A program made the position numbers and the translations under genes. A stretch of DNA of 64,000 bases from Lachnospiraceae bacterium 28-4 (GTDB taxonomy: Bacteria > Bacillota > Clostridia > Lachnospirales > Lachnospiraceae): contig KE159598.1 of NCBI GenBank assembly GCA_000403275.2, positions 1,473,722 through 1,537,721 on the forward strand. Direction: 5' to 3'. Numbering within the stretch: the first letter of the stretch is position 1; the number at the start of each line of letters is the position of its first letter. Below are positions 1 to 8,737 of this stretch, piece after piece. A model generated the notes under the pieces. It saw only the letters and a list, made by a program, of their open reading frames with translations. It searched no databases and was not told where the DNA came from.

Positions 1-845
1 TTGCACCCTCCGGTGATCTCCAGTTCATCGATAATATTCAATGCCGCGCTTCTTAGCATCTGGTATTCCTTGTCCATCAGCGTCTGGGAAGGCGCCACTA
101 CGATGCTGTCACCGGTATGGACTCCTACCGGATCCATATTTTCCATATTGCAGACGGTAATACAGTTGCCCGCGCTGTCCCGCATCACTTCATATTCGAT
201 TTCCTTCCATCCCGCAATGCACCTTTCCACCAATACCTGCCCTACCCGGGAAAGGCGCAGCCCGTTCTCCAGAATTTCCTCCAGTTCCATCCGGTTATGG
301 GCGATACCGCCCCCTGAGCCTCCCAGCGTATAAGCCGGACGAAGCACTACCGGATAGCCTATCTTTCCTGCGAAATCCGCCCCGTCCCGCACGTTTTCCA
401 CCACCAGGGAGGCCGCGCAGGGTTCCCCGATTTTTTCCATCGTCTCCTTAAACTCCAGGCGGTCTTCCGCTTTTCTTATCGTCCTGGCGGTAGTTCCGAG
501 AAGAGTCACATTATGTTTGTTCAAAAAACCTGATTCATCCAGCTCCATGCCCAGGTTTAACCCCGCTTGTCCGCCCAACGTAGGCAGCACGCTATCCGGC
601 TTCTCCTTTTCGATAATCTGTTCCAGAACCTTTACCGTCAAAGGCTCTATATATACTTTATCCGCAATATCCCTGTCGGTCATGATGGTAGCCGGATTGG
701 AATTGACTAATATAACTTCGATTCCTTCTTCCTTCAGCGAGCGGCACGCCTGGGTACCCGCATAATCGAATTCTGCCGCCTGTCCGATCACGATCGGCCC
801 TGATCCAATGACCAGCACTTTTTTTATATTAGGATTTTTTGGCAT
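1..845 (-). CDS. carB: Carbamoyl-phosphate synthase large subunit, N-terminal part (cut by window edge)
   Basis: The reading frame opens at the ATG complementary to 843-845 and runs off the left edge, giving about 281 residues. The N-terminus reads [20 protein letters not shown], the usual CarB opening, followed by the [17 protein letters not shown] segment, SNPATIMTD, the [10 protein letters not shown] motif and the ATP-grasp segment [16 protein letters not shown]. CarB uses two ATP, bicarbonate and ammonia delivered by CarA to make carbamoyl phosphate for pyrimidines and arginine. It lies 19 nt downstream of carA, with GAGGAGAGG before the ATG, so the two are co-transcribed. Only the first carboxyphosphate half is visible, so intactness of the rest cannot be judged. 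Confidence 0.96.
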   Translation of the reverse strand, partial: MPKNPNIKKVLVIGSGPIVIGQAAEFDYAGTQACRSLKEEGIEVILVNSNPATIMTDRDIADKVYIEPLTVKVLEQIIEKEKPDSVLPTLGGQAGLNLGMELDESGFLNKHNVTLLGTTARTIRKAEDRLEFKETMEKIGEPCAASLVVENVRDGADFAGKIGYPVVLRPAYTLGGSGGGIAHNRMELEEILENGLRLSRVGQVLVERCIAGWKEIEYEVMRDSAGNCITVCNMENMDPVGVHTGDSIVVAPSQTLMDKEYQMLRSAALNIIDELEITGGC

Positions 846-864
846 CTTTTTTCCTCTCCTCACA

Positions 865-1935
865 TCAGTTTAACATCTCTATAAAACGATCGAACAAATA
901 TGCCGAATCCTGCGGCCCCGGACAAGCCTCCGGATGAAACTGCACCGTAAAAATTTTTTTACCCGTATAAGCCAGCCCTTCGTTTGTACCATCGTTTACA
1001 TTTATAAAAGCCGGCACAGCTACATTTGGATCCAGCTTATCCATGTCCACCACATACCCGTGGTTCTGGGAAGAAATGTATACCCTTCCCGTACGCAGAT
1101 CCTTAACCGGATGGTTCCCGCCCCGGTGGCCATACTTCATTTTAAAAGTATCCGCCCCGGTGGCCAGCGCCATCAACTGATGCCCAAGGCAGATGGCAAA
1201 CACCGGAATATCCGTCTCATATAATTTCCCGATCTCTTTTATAATCGATGTGCATTCTTTCGGATCGCCGGGGCCGTTGCTTAACATGATGCCGTCCGGT
1301 CTGTCCGCTAAAATCTCCTCTGCCTTAGTAAATGCCGGATATACCGTCACATCACAGCCCCGCCTCGTCAAAGACCTTGCTATATTTTCTTTTGCCCCGA
1401 GATCCAGCAGCGCCACTTTCTTTCCCTCTCCGGAACCTCTCTGCACATACTTTTGTCCGCATGTTGCCTTTTCCACTACTTTGCCGGTAGTATACGCCTT
1501 TAACCGGGGGAGTATCTTCTCCAGGGAATACGCCTCATCCGTTGTAATCATGCCGTTCATCGTCCCTTTTTCGCGAAGTATCTTTGTCAATGCCCTCGTA
1601 TCGATTCCGGCGATTCCCGGCACATCAAATTCCTCAAGAAACCGGCCCAGATCCACATCCTTACGGAAATTGCTTCCTCTCCGGGCCAATTCCCTTATGA
1701 TCAACCCGTCCACCCATGGCCTTGACGATTCCATATCCTCTCTGCATACCCCGTAATTCCCAATCATGGGATATGTCATGCAGACCGCCTGGCCCGCATA
1801 AGAAGGATCCGTCAATACTTCCGGATAGCCCGCCATAGATGTATTAAAAACAATTTCGCTGATGATTTCTTTTTCGGCACCGATACGTATTCCTTCCAAT
1901 ACGGTACCGTCCTCCAAAATTAAAAATGCCCGCAT
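865..1935 (-). CDS. carA: Carbamoyl-phosphate synthase small (glutaminase) subunit
   Basis: 356 residues, normal for CarA. The N-terminal half is the CarA-specific domain. The C-terminal half is a class I glutamine amidotransferase with the nucleophile in FAICLGHQ (Cys249) and the His/Glu pair in [10 protein letters not shown] (His334, Glu336). The LSNGPGDP oxyanion segment is also present. It hydrolyses glutamine and channels ammonia to CarB. The start has GGAG six bases upstream. It lies directly upstream of carB and 56 bp downstream of a membrane protein gene. I see no PyrR-type attenuator or arginine operator in the short leader, so regulation is not apparent from the sequence. Confidence 0.97.
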   Translation of the reverse strand: MRAFLILEDGTVLEGIRIGAEKEIISEIVFNTSMAGYPEVLTDPSYAGQAVCMTYPMIGNYGVCREDMESSRPWVDGLIIRELARRGSNFRKDVDLGRFLEEFDVPGIAGIDTRALTKILREKGTMNGMITTDEAYSLEKILPRLKAYTTGKVVEKATCGQKYVQRGSGEGKKVALLDLGAKENIARSLTRRGCDVTVYPAFTKAEEILADRPDGIMLSNGPGDPKECTSIIKEIGKLYETDIPVFAICLGHQLMALATGADTFKMKYGHRGGNHPVKDLRTGRVYISSQNHGYVVDMDKLDPNVAVPAFINVNDGTNEGLAYTGKKIFTVQFHPEACPGPQDSAYLFDRFIEMLN

Positions 1936-1991
1936 TTTTCTACTCCATTCCTCTTTTCCGACTTATCGAAAACCGTTCCAAAACCAGTTCC

Positions 1992-3461
1992 TTAAAAAAT
2001 CATCCAATACGCCGTATCCCCGATAATCACCAACTGTTCGGAAGCATCGAAATAATCCCAGTTCTGATCCCCAAAATAGGTTTGGTACACGGTTTCATCC
2101 ATCGGTACCTTTTCAAACTCCCTTCCGCTCGCGATATTCACCATTGTGTTTGATACGGTACCCAACGCTCTTTCATTGATCTGATCTGTTTTATAATAGA
2201 CATTATTATAGCTGAAAGGGCAATCGATATCGTTGGCAACAGCAAGCTTTTTCACTTCCTGTCCTGTCTCCTCTTCGTATTCCACAATCTTTTCATATAC
2301 CATCATGGCATACGTTTTATCCAGCGTATTGCTTACCATGTGGTTTGTAACGATAATATTGCAGAACAGGATCTGAACCAGCAAATAAGCGCCGCATATA
2401 TAACAAAGAACCTCTTTTCCTTTCTTCGTCATGAGCCAAAAAGCGATTAGGAAAAGCATCGCCTGCATTGAATAAAATGTCCAAATAATTCTGGGATACG
2501 TCCTCGTGTCAGGCTGCAGCATAGGAAGAAGATAAACCATGGCGAGCATGCCGACAACCAGCAAAATATAATATATGATGGCATATAATTTTTTTTCTTT
2601 CCAGAATTTCCAAATAACAATCCCCATAGCAATACATAACACCATGAACGGCAGACCGACTTTCGGAAGCAGCCCTCTGCTGTTTAACAATACCTGTCCA
2701 AGATCCGTCATGCATTTAGCCGCTTTTTGAACCCAATCATGGACATCGGCCGACCGTGCCGCTTCCTTCACCACTCCCAGCCTTGCCAACAGGCTCAAAC
2801 TTAGCATATTCAGCACGCCCGCCCCTATCGTTATGACACCGCAGACAATTTCCAAAATTACTGTCTTCACCGTGATCCGGCACTCACTGTCTATAAAAAT
2901 CCATGCCGAAAGCACGATTGCCGCATAAATCACTGCCGTCTGGTATTCCAGCGTCGAGAGGATAAAAAATAAAAATGCCAGCCCATATTTTCTTCGGGTA
3001 AACGCCCAGATTCCCAAGGCTGCCAATAGATATGCTATCCCGAACATCAGAGCGCATTCTCCAAACATAAAAGACTCCGCAAATAATACGTTGGTAAAAA
3101 CCAACGAAAAGATAGCCGTCCATGCCAACTGCTCATAAATGCCGGAAGGCTTTCCTATCTTCTCCTCAAAACAACTCTGCAGGATACAGACCGCAAATGC
3201 CAATAGCGCCACTTCCACCATCGCCGTTATTCCAGTATGGCTTGCCGTGGATAATCCCATCTGGTACAGCAGCCAGTCCTGGAAGGCCGACAAGTATCTT
3301 CCATGCGTCATTCTATGCTCAATGTCTCCCCATGCGTTCGCCATGTGTGCCAGGGTATCGCAATTAAAAGCCCTCCTAAACATTCCTCCCCAGGCTATCA
3401 CAAGGATTATTGCATTTACTATATAACGGTTCACAGTCTCTCTCCATCTGCTCAAATTCAT
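1992..3461 (-). CDS. GtrII-like polytopic membrane glucosyltransferase
   Basis: 489 residues with about ten strongly hydrophobic segments and a soluble C-terminal tail of about 90 residues. Near the N-terminus it has NCDTLAHM after the first membrane segment, an acidic motif placed as in the GtrII (Glucos_trans_II) family, which transfers glucose from a lipid carrier to surface polysaccharide. The match is by general architecture, not a decisive motif, so the substrate is unknown. AAGGAG lies nine bases upstream of the ATG. It sits between purL and carA on the same strand, an odd neighbour for nucleotide genes. It could be any polyprenyl-phosphate-sugar-dependent transferase. Confidence 0.6.
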   Translation of the reverse strand: MNLSRWRETVNRYIVNAIILVIAWGGMFRRAFNCDTLAHMANAWGDIEHRMTHGRYLSAFQDWLLYQMGLSTASHTGITAMVEVALLAFAVCILQSCFEEKIGKPSGIYEQLAWTAIFSLVFTNVLFAESFMFGECALMFGIAYLLAALGIWAFTRRKYGLAFLFFILSTLEYQTAVIYAAIVLSAWIFIDSECRITVKTVILEIVCGVITIGAGVLNMLSLSLLARLGVVKEAARSADVHDWVQKAAKCMTDLGQVLLNSRGLLPKVGLPFMVLCIAMGIVIWKFWKEKKLYAIIYYILLVVGMLAMVYLLPMLQPDTRTYPRIIWTFYSMQAMLFLIAFWLMTKKGKEVLCYICGAYLLVQILFCNIIVTNHMVSNTLDKTYAMMVYEKIVEYEEETGQEVKKLAVANDIDCPFSYNNVYYKTDQINERALGTVSNTMVNIASGREFEKVPMDETVYQTYFGDQNWDYFDASEQLVIIGDTAYWMIF

Positions 3462-3571
3462 ATTTTTTTACTCCTTCTGCCAATATTATCTTTAACCGTG
3501 AAATACCGCTTTACAACCGCCCCGTTTTACGGAAGCGGCTGATAAAGCGGCTTTGCTCACCCGATCAATCA

Positions 3572-6500
3572 TCAGTAAAAATAACGGACACCGGAACGGA
3601 ACACACCCATATCCTGATTTCCGTAAATATTCATTGCCACGGACTTCCCGCAACGTTCCACATGGGCCATCTTGCCAAAACATCTGCCGTCCATGGAAGT
3701 AATACCCTCGATAGATGCATAGGAACCGTTCACATTCCATTCTTCATCCATAGTCACATTTCCATCGATATCCGCATATTGAGTAGCCACCTGGCCATTC
3801 GCAAACAATTGGTCAATCCACTCCTTCGACGCGACAAAACGGCCCTCCCCATGGGATGCCGGAGTCACATACACCCCGCCCAGTTCCGCCTCTTGCAGCC
3901 ATGGCGATTTATTGGAAACCACCTTCGTATAAACCATTCTGGATATATGGCGGTTAATCGTATTAAAAGTCAATGTAGGAGACTGCTCATTCTGTCCGGT
4001 AATATCGCCGGAAGGAACCAGCCCGAGCTTGATCAGCGCCTGGAAACCATTGCAAATTCCCAAAGCAAGCCCGTCTCTTTCGGAAAGCAGCCTCATTACC
4101 GCCTCTTTTATCCTTGCGTTCTGAAAAGCGGTAGCAAAAAATTTGGCGCTGCCGTCCGGCTCATCACCGGCCGAAAAGCCTCCGGGGAACATAATGATCT
4201 GTGCCTCGCTAATCCCCTTTTCAAACACATCCACCGATTCCCTGATATCCTCTGCCGTCCGGTTTTTAAACACTCTCGTAACCACTTTCGCCCCGGCCAG
4301 CTCGAATGCCTTCGCGCTGTCATACTCGCAGTTGGTACCCGGGAACACCGGTATAAATACTGTGGGCCTCGCCACTTTTTCCTTGCACACATAGATCTTA
4401 TCCGCACTGTACAACGGCGATTCCACCAGTGAAATGTTCCTAGCCGCTTTAGTGGGAAATACCTTCTCCAATCTGGAAGTCCAGGCTTCTTGCGCCTCTT
4501 CCATCGGGATAAACATATCTTTATATGCAAATCCAGCCTTTTCCGTTACTTCCCCTATCATCCGGCAGTTGTCAATACCCTCCAGCCGTTCCAGTTTACC
4601 GGCCTCCACTTCCGCGACAATATCTCCCAGGCCATTTTCAAACAATTCTTTGGCAGAAAGTTCTCCCGAAATCTCTATGCCCATTTTATTTCCAAATGCC
4701 ATCTTGCTAAGAGCCGCTGCGATTCCCTTCGCATCTACCGCATAAGCGGAAACTACGGTTCCATCGTCGATCAATGCCGTTATCTGGCAGTATAGCTTTA
4801 AGACCTCCTCGTATACCGGAATATCATATTCATCCTTTTCAATCCAGAACTGCACCAGCTTATTTCCGGCTTTTTTCAATTCCGGGGTAATCATATTGCT
4901 TCCCTTTGCCACATCCACGGCAAAGGAAACAAGGGTCGGCGGAACGTCAATGTCATTAAATGTTCCCGACATACTGTCTTTACCGCCGATCGACGGCAGA
5001 CCATACCCGATCTGCGCATCATATGCCCCAAGAAGAGCGGCAAAAGGCTGGCTCCATCGTTCGGGGTCTGCCGTCATCCGCCTGAAATATTCCTGGAATG
5101 TAAAGCGTATATTCCTGCAATCACCCCCGCTGGCAACAATCTTCGCCATGGATTCCGTCACCGCATAGATCGCCCCGTGATAAGGGCTCCAGGAAGACAG
5201 GCAAGGATCAAAGCCATAGCTCATCATCGTCACCGTATCCGTTTTTCCTTTCAGCGCCGGAAGCTTGGCAACCATCGTCTGCGTCTCCGTCATCTGGTAT
5301 TTTCCGCCGTAAGGCATGAAAACCGACGCCGCGCCGATCGATGAATCAAACATTTCCACAAGCCCTTTTTGGGAGCATACGTTCAAATCGTTCAACAAAG
5401 CAAGCCATGCCGCCTTCACATCCTCTTTTTCCAACAGTCCTGCCACAGCCGGCACTGCTATCCGGTTCAGATAATTATCTTCTTTTTCCGGGATATCGAC
5501 CTTCACATCCGTTTCCTGATGCGCGCCGTTGGTATCCAAAAAGGAACGTTTGATATTGACGATTTCCTTTCCCCGCCATTTCAGTACCAGCCTTGCCTCC
5601 TCCGTCACTTCCGCAACCGGCAAAGCCTCCAGATTTTCCTCTGCCGCATAATCCAGAAATGCATCTGCATTTTCCGGTGAAACCACGACCGCCATCCTTT
5701 CCTGTGATTCGGAAATCGCCAGTTCCGTGCCGTCCAGTCCCTCGTATTTTTTCGGAACCTTATCCAAATCCACTACCAGCCCGGCCGCCAGTTCGCCAAT
5801 GGCAACCGACACGCCGCCGGCTCCGAAATCGTTGCACTTTTTGATCAGCCGGCTGACTTCCTTCCGCCTGAAAAGCCTTTGTATTTTACGCTCTGTCGGC
5901 GCATTTCCCTTCTGTACCTCCGCGCCGCAAGTCTCGATCGAACTCTCCGTATGCACTTTGGAAGAACCGGTCGCTCCGCCGCAGCCGTCCCTTCCGGTTC
6001 TTCCGCCCAATAAGATAATCATATCCCCCGGATCGGAGTTTTCCCGGATCACATTGCTTCTCGGAGCAGCTCCCATTACCGCGCCGATTTCCATTCTCTT
6101 TGCTACATAATCGGGATGATAAATCTCTTTTACGTAACCGGTAGCCAGGCCGATCTGGTTTCCATAAGAGGAATAACCGCTGGCTGCCCCGCGTACCAGT
6201 TTCTTCTGGGACAGCTTTCCCCGCAGCGTATCTTCTATCGGCGTTGTAGGGTCAGCCGCTCCTGTCACACGCATTGCCTGATATACATATCCCCGGCCGG
6301 AAAGCGGATCTCTGATCGCCCCGCCAAGGCAAGTCGCCGCACCGCCGAAAGGTTCTATTTCCGTAGGGTGGTTATGAGTCTCGTTTTTAAAGAATACCAG
6401 CCATTCTTCCGTCACCGGCCCGTCGCCATAATCCATTTCCACCGGAACGACAATGGAACAGGCATTGATCTCATCGGACTCTTCCATATCTTCTAATTTA

Positions 6501-7369
6501 CCGTCTTTCCTTAACTTGCGCATAGCCATCAGCGCCAGATCCATCAGGCAGACAAATTTGTCTTTTCGTCCGCCGAACATCTCTTCCCTCGTGTCGAGAT
6601 AACTCTGATACGTCGTCTCAATGGGCGACCGGTAATACCCCTCGCCAAACTCCACATGTTTCAATTCCGTAGAAAACGTGGTATGGCGGCAATGGTCTGA
6701 CCAGTATGTATCCAACACTCTTATCTCCGTTACCGTGGGATCTCTGTCTTCCTCCCCGTTAAAATAATTCCGGATATGCCGGAAGTCTCTGAAAGTCATC
6801 GCCAATCCAAGAGAATCGTACAATTCTCTCAGCCTGTCCTCTGCCATCTTTCGAAAACCTTCAAAAACAGCTACATCTTCCGGTTCCTTAAACTCCGTCT
6901 TCAGCGTATCCGGTTTCTCCATTCCTGTCTCCCTGGAATCCACCGGATTGATGCAATACCCTTTTATTCTGTCAAATTCATCATCGGAAATATCTCCTAT
7001 TACCAAATAGGTTACCGCTGTTCGGATCACAGGCTGCTCATCTTCTTTCAAAAACCGGACGCATTGTACGGCGGAATCTGCCCGCTGGTCAAACTGTCCC
7101 GGGAGAAATTCCACGCTGAATACTCTCCCTCCCTGCGGTATGTCAAAATTCTCTCTATACAAAATATCTACCGGCGGTTCGGAAAACACAATCCTGCAAG
7201 CCGCCTCGAAGATATCCTCCGACAAGTTTTCCACGTCATAGCGGATCAATACTCTCACATCTTCCACACCGGCAATATTCAGGTAGCTTTGTATCTCCTC
7301 TTTCAATTCCCGCGCCTTGACCGCAAACGGTTCCTTCTTTTCCACATAAATGCGCTTCACATTTTCCAT
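3572..7369 (-). CDS. purL: Phosphoribosylformylglycinamidine synthase, large single-chain form
   Basis: 1265 residues from the chosen start (MENVKRIYVEKK). This is the fused form that carries synthetase and glutaminase in one chain and makes FGAM from FGAR, glutamine and ATP in purine synthesis. The central synthetase half holds FKNETHNHPTEIEPFGGAAT. The C-terminal glutaminase has FPGGFSAGDEPDGSAKF, the nucleophile in ALGICNGFQAL and the SHGEGRF histidine. The frame stays open to 7429, right up to the TetR stop. I prefer the ATG at 7369 because it matches the family N-terminus, although GGAGG is 14 nt away. An ATG at 7390 is the alternative. No purS or purQ is needed with this form. Confidence 0.95.
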   Translation of the reverse strand: MENVKRIYVEKKEPFAVKARELKEEIQSYLNIAGVEDVRVLIRYDVENLSEDIFEAACRIVFSEPPVDILYRENFDIPQGGRVFSVEFLPGQFDQRADSAVQCVRFLKEDEQPVIRTAVTYLVIGDISDDEFDRIKGYCINPVDSRETGMEKPDTLKTEFKEPEDVAVFEGFRKMAEDRLRELYDSLGLAMTFRDFRHIRNYFNGEEDRDPTVTEIRVLDTYWSDHCRHTTFSTELKHVEFGEGYYRSPIETTYQSYLDTREEMFGGRKDKFVCLMDLALMAMRKLRKDGKLEDMEESDEINACSIVVPVEMDYGDGPVTEEWLVFFKNETHNHPTEIEPFGGAATCLGGAIRDPLSGRGYVYQAMRVTGAADPTTPIEDTLRGKLSQKKLVRGAASGYSSYGNQIGLATGYVKEIYHPDYVAKRMEIGAVMGAAPRSNVIRENSDPGDMIILLGGRTGRDGCGGATGSSKVHTESSIETCGAEVQKGNAPTERKIQRLFRRKEVSRLIKKCNDFGAGGVSVAIGELAAGLVVDLDKVPKKYEGLDGTELAISESQERMAVVVSPENADAFLDYAAEENLEALPVAEVTEEARLVLKWRGKEIVNIKRSFLDTNGAHQETDVKVDIPEKEDNYLNRIAVPAVAGLLEKEDVKAAWLALLNDLNVCSQKGLVEMFDSSIGAASVFMPYGGKYQMTETQTMVAKLPALKGKTDTVTMMSYGFDPCLSSWSPYHGAIYAVTESMAKIVASGGDCRNIRFTFQEYFRRMTADPERWSQPFAALLGAYDAQIGYGLPSIGGKDSMSGTFNDIDVPPTLVSFAVDVAKGSNMITPELKKAGNKLVQFWIEKDEYDIPVYEEVLKLYCQITALIDDGTVVSAYAVDAKGIAAALSKMAFGNKMGIEISGELSAKELFENGLGDIVAEVEAGKLERLEGIDNCRMIGEVTEKAGFAYKDMFIPMEEAQEAWTSRLEKVFPTKAARNISLVESPLYSADKIYVCKEKVARPTVFIPVFPGTNCEYDSAKAFELAGAKVVTRVFKNRTAEDIRESVDVFEKGISEAQIIMFPGGFSAGDEPDGSAKFFATAFQNARIKEAVMRLLSERDGLALGICNGFQALIKLGLVPSGDITGQNEQSPTLTFNTINRHISRMVYTKVVSNKSPWLQEAELGGVYVTPASHGEGRFVASKEWIDQLFANGQVATQYADIDGNVTMDEEWNVNGSYASIEGITSMDGRCFGKMAHVERCGKSVAMNIYGNQDMGVFRSGVRYFY

Positions 7370-7429
7370 GATGAATCTATCGTCCTCCATTTTTTTATTA
7401 TCGCCGTTTCCAGGCCGGCAATGCCTCAT

Positions 7430-8017
7430 TTATTCCTCATCAATGATAAGTCCCTGCATGATATACAGCACTTCGCGGTCCACCATTTCTTCCGTAATAC
7501 CCCGCGTTTGGGCGGCAATCTTGAGTCCTTCCAGAACATACATAATGTTTCTCGCTGCTCCTTTCGCATCCTCGCAGTAGAACTCTCCCGCTTCCACCCC
7601 TGCCTCTATCAGCCTTTCTATGATCCGAACCGCCGCATCGAACTGCTGCTTCAACGGATTTTCTTTTTTAGGAACCTTATTTTGAAAAAAATATTCATAA
7701 ACTGCCATCGACAAATTATTCCTGCTGTGGAGCAGTTCCCGTTTCTGTTCTTTTAAAAACAACGCGAGAATATCGGAAGGAGTCGCATCCTGCCCCACTT
7801 TTCCGGCAAATACATCGTCTGCTTCCTCCGCTTCCATTTTCAGGACATCCATAAACAGTTCATCCGTACCCGAAAAGTATAAATACAGGCCGCCCCGGCT
7901 AATCCCGCAGGCTTCCACAATATCTTTCATGGTAACGTTCTTATATCCCTTCTCCGTAAAAACTCCTCTTGCCGTTTCCACTATATACTTTTTCTTCTGC
8001 GCTGATTTCTCGCTCAT
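7430..8017 (-). CDS. TetR/AcrR family transcriptional regulator
   Basis: 195 residues. The N-terminal DNA-binding domain is typical: KKKYIVETARGVFTEKGYKN, then VTMKDIVEACGISRGGLYLYF, with the helix-turn-helix in residues 30-50. The remainder is an all-helical ligand or dimerisation domain with no recognisable ligand signature. It is followed immediately by purL on the same strand with no gap to the longest purL frame. I cannot tell whether it controls purL or the upstream small gene. TetR proteins are usually repressors released by a small molecule. Confidence 0.88.
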   Translation of the reverse strand: MSEKSAQKKKYIVETARGVFTEKGYKNVTMKDIVEACGISRGGLYLYFSGTDELFMDVLKMEAEEADDVFAGKVGQDATPSDILALFLKEQKRELLHSRNNLSMAVYEYFFQNKVPKKENPLKQQFDAAVRIIERLIEAGVEAGEFYCEDAKGAARNIMYVLEGLKIAAQTRGITEEMVDREVLYIMQGLIIDEE

Positions 8018-8062
8018 CTGTGTAACCCCTTCATTTTTCTTCCGTTCCCTCGACCGGTTCTC

Positions 8063-8554
8063 CTACAACTGGAACCACATCTTTTCCGGCCCTGCATGAA
8101 TTGGCTTGTCCCAATATTCCAATATTTCCTTCATCTTAAGCAGCACTTTAAGAATGGAACCGTTGCTTACCCCTTCCGACCATACTTGCCCCTTCGTCAT
8201 CCCTCCCAAGATATATTTGGACAATATGCCCTTCAGCGTATCCATATCCTGTATCGTCGCCCGTTCTATCAGGCGCTGCTCGTCCTCAACCGTGCGGATC
8301 CTGTGCCGCGAATACACATATGCATAATTGCGATCCAGCAGCTGTGTTCTCTTCGCATCTTTCACAAGGTTCATCAAAGTGCCGTCATATACTGGAAAAG
8401 GTATGGAATGTTCCTCAATTCCGTTTCCCTGGTATAAATTTGATATCGTATTCCCTACCTTTGACTCCAGCCATGGTATATACCGGATCATTCTTTCCAC
8501 ATCCGGGCGGTATCCGTTCGCAACCTCATGCATATATAACATGTCTTTCTCCAT
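8063..8554 (-). CDS. Conserved protein of unknown function
   Basis: I do not recognise a domain. The protein begins MEKDMLYMHEVANGYRPDVE and is 163 residues from the ATG at 8554, which has GAGAGAGG six bases upstream. The frame is open to 8653, but no good ribosome site supports those starts. It is rich in Tyr, Arg and Met, has no signal peptide or membrane segment, and is predicted largely helical with a basic middle (DAKRTQLLDRNYAYVYSRHR). It is divergent from the large cyclic-nucleotide-domain gene at 8738 and lies 45 bp upstream of the TetR gene. Confidence 0.75.
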   Translation of the reverse strand: MEKDMLYMHEVANGYRPDVERMIRYIPWLESKVGNTISNLYQGNGIEEHSIPFPVYDGTLMNLVKDAKRTQLLDRNYAYVYSRHRIRTVEDEQRLIERATIQDMDTLKGILSKYILGGMTKGQVWSEGVSNGSILKVLLKMKEILEYWDKPIHAGPEKMWFQL

Positions 8555-8661
8555 CGCGTCCTCTCTCTCCCTTATAGTTCCTGCTAAAAGTTGATTAAAA
8601 TTTGTTCCTTTGATGTTAAGTATATCATAAAATGGAAAAATGTACAGCAGCACTTTCTCTA

Positions 8662-8690
8662 TTGTATTTCCCCGGAAGAATCTGTATAAT
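8662..8690 (+). promoter_or_regulatory. Sigma-A-type promoter for the cyclic-nucleotide-domain gene
   Basis: TTGTAT and TATAAT are separated by 17 bp, and the gene starts 48 bp after the -10 box. The -10 is consensus; the -35 matches at three to four positions. On the other strand a TATACT box at 8619-8624 could serve the divergent gene. Confidence 0.65.
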
Positions 8691-8737
8691 AAATATGTAC
8701 GTTATTTTTTTATCATTATTACTTTCAGGAGGGTACC

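Noticed and set aside
3506-3550. Hairpin CCGCTTTA / TAAAGCGG between purL and the GtrII-like gene, considered as a terminator
   Set aside because: No T tract follows on the minus strand, and the downstream gene has its own ribosome site right after. Possibly an RNA hairpin, but not supported as a terminator.
3410-4432. Long plus-strand open frame opposite purL
   Set aside because: It is antisense to a clear purL coding region, has no ribosome site and no recognisable composition; a shadow frame. The frame at 6776-7756 was rejected for the same reason.
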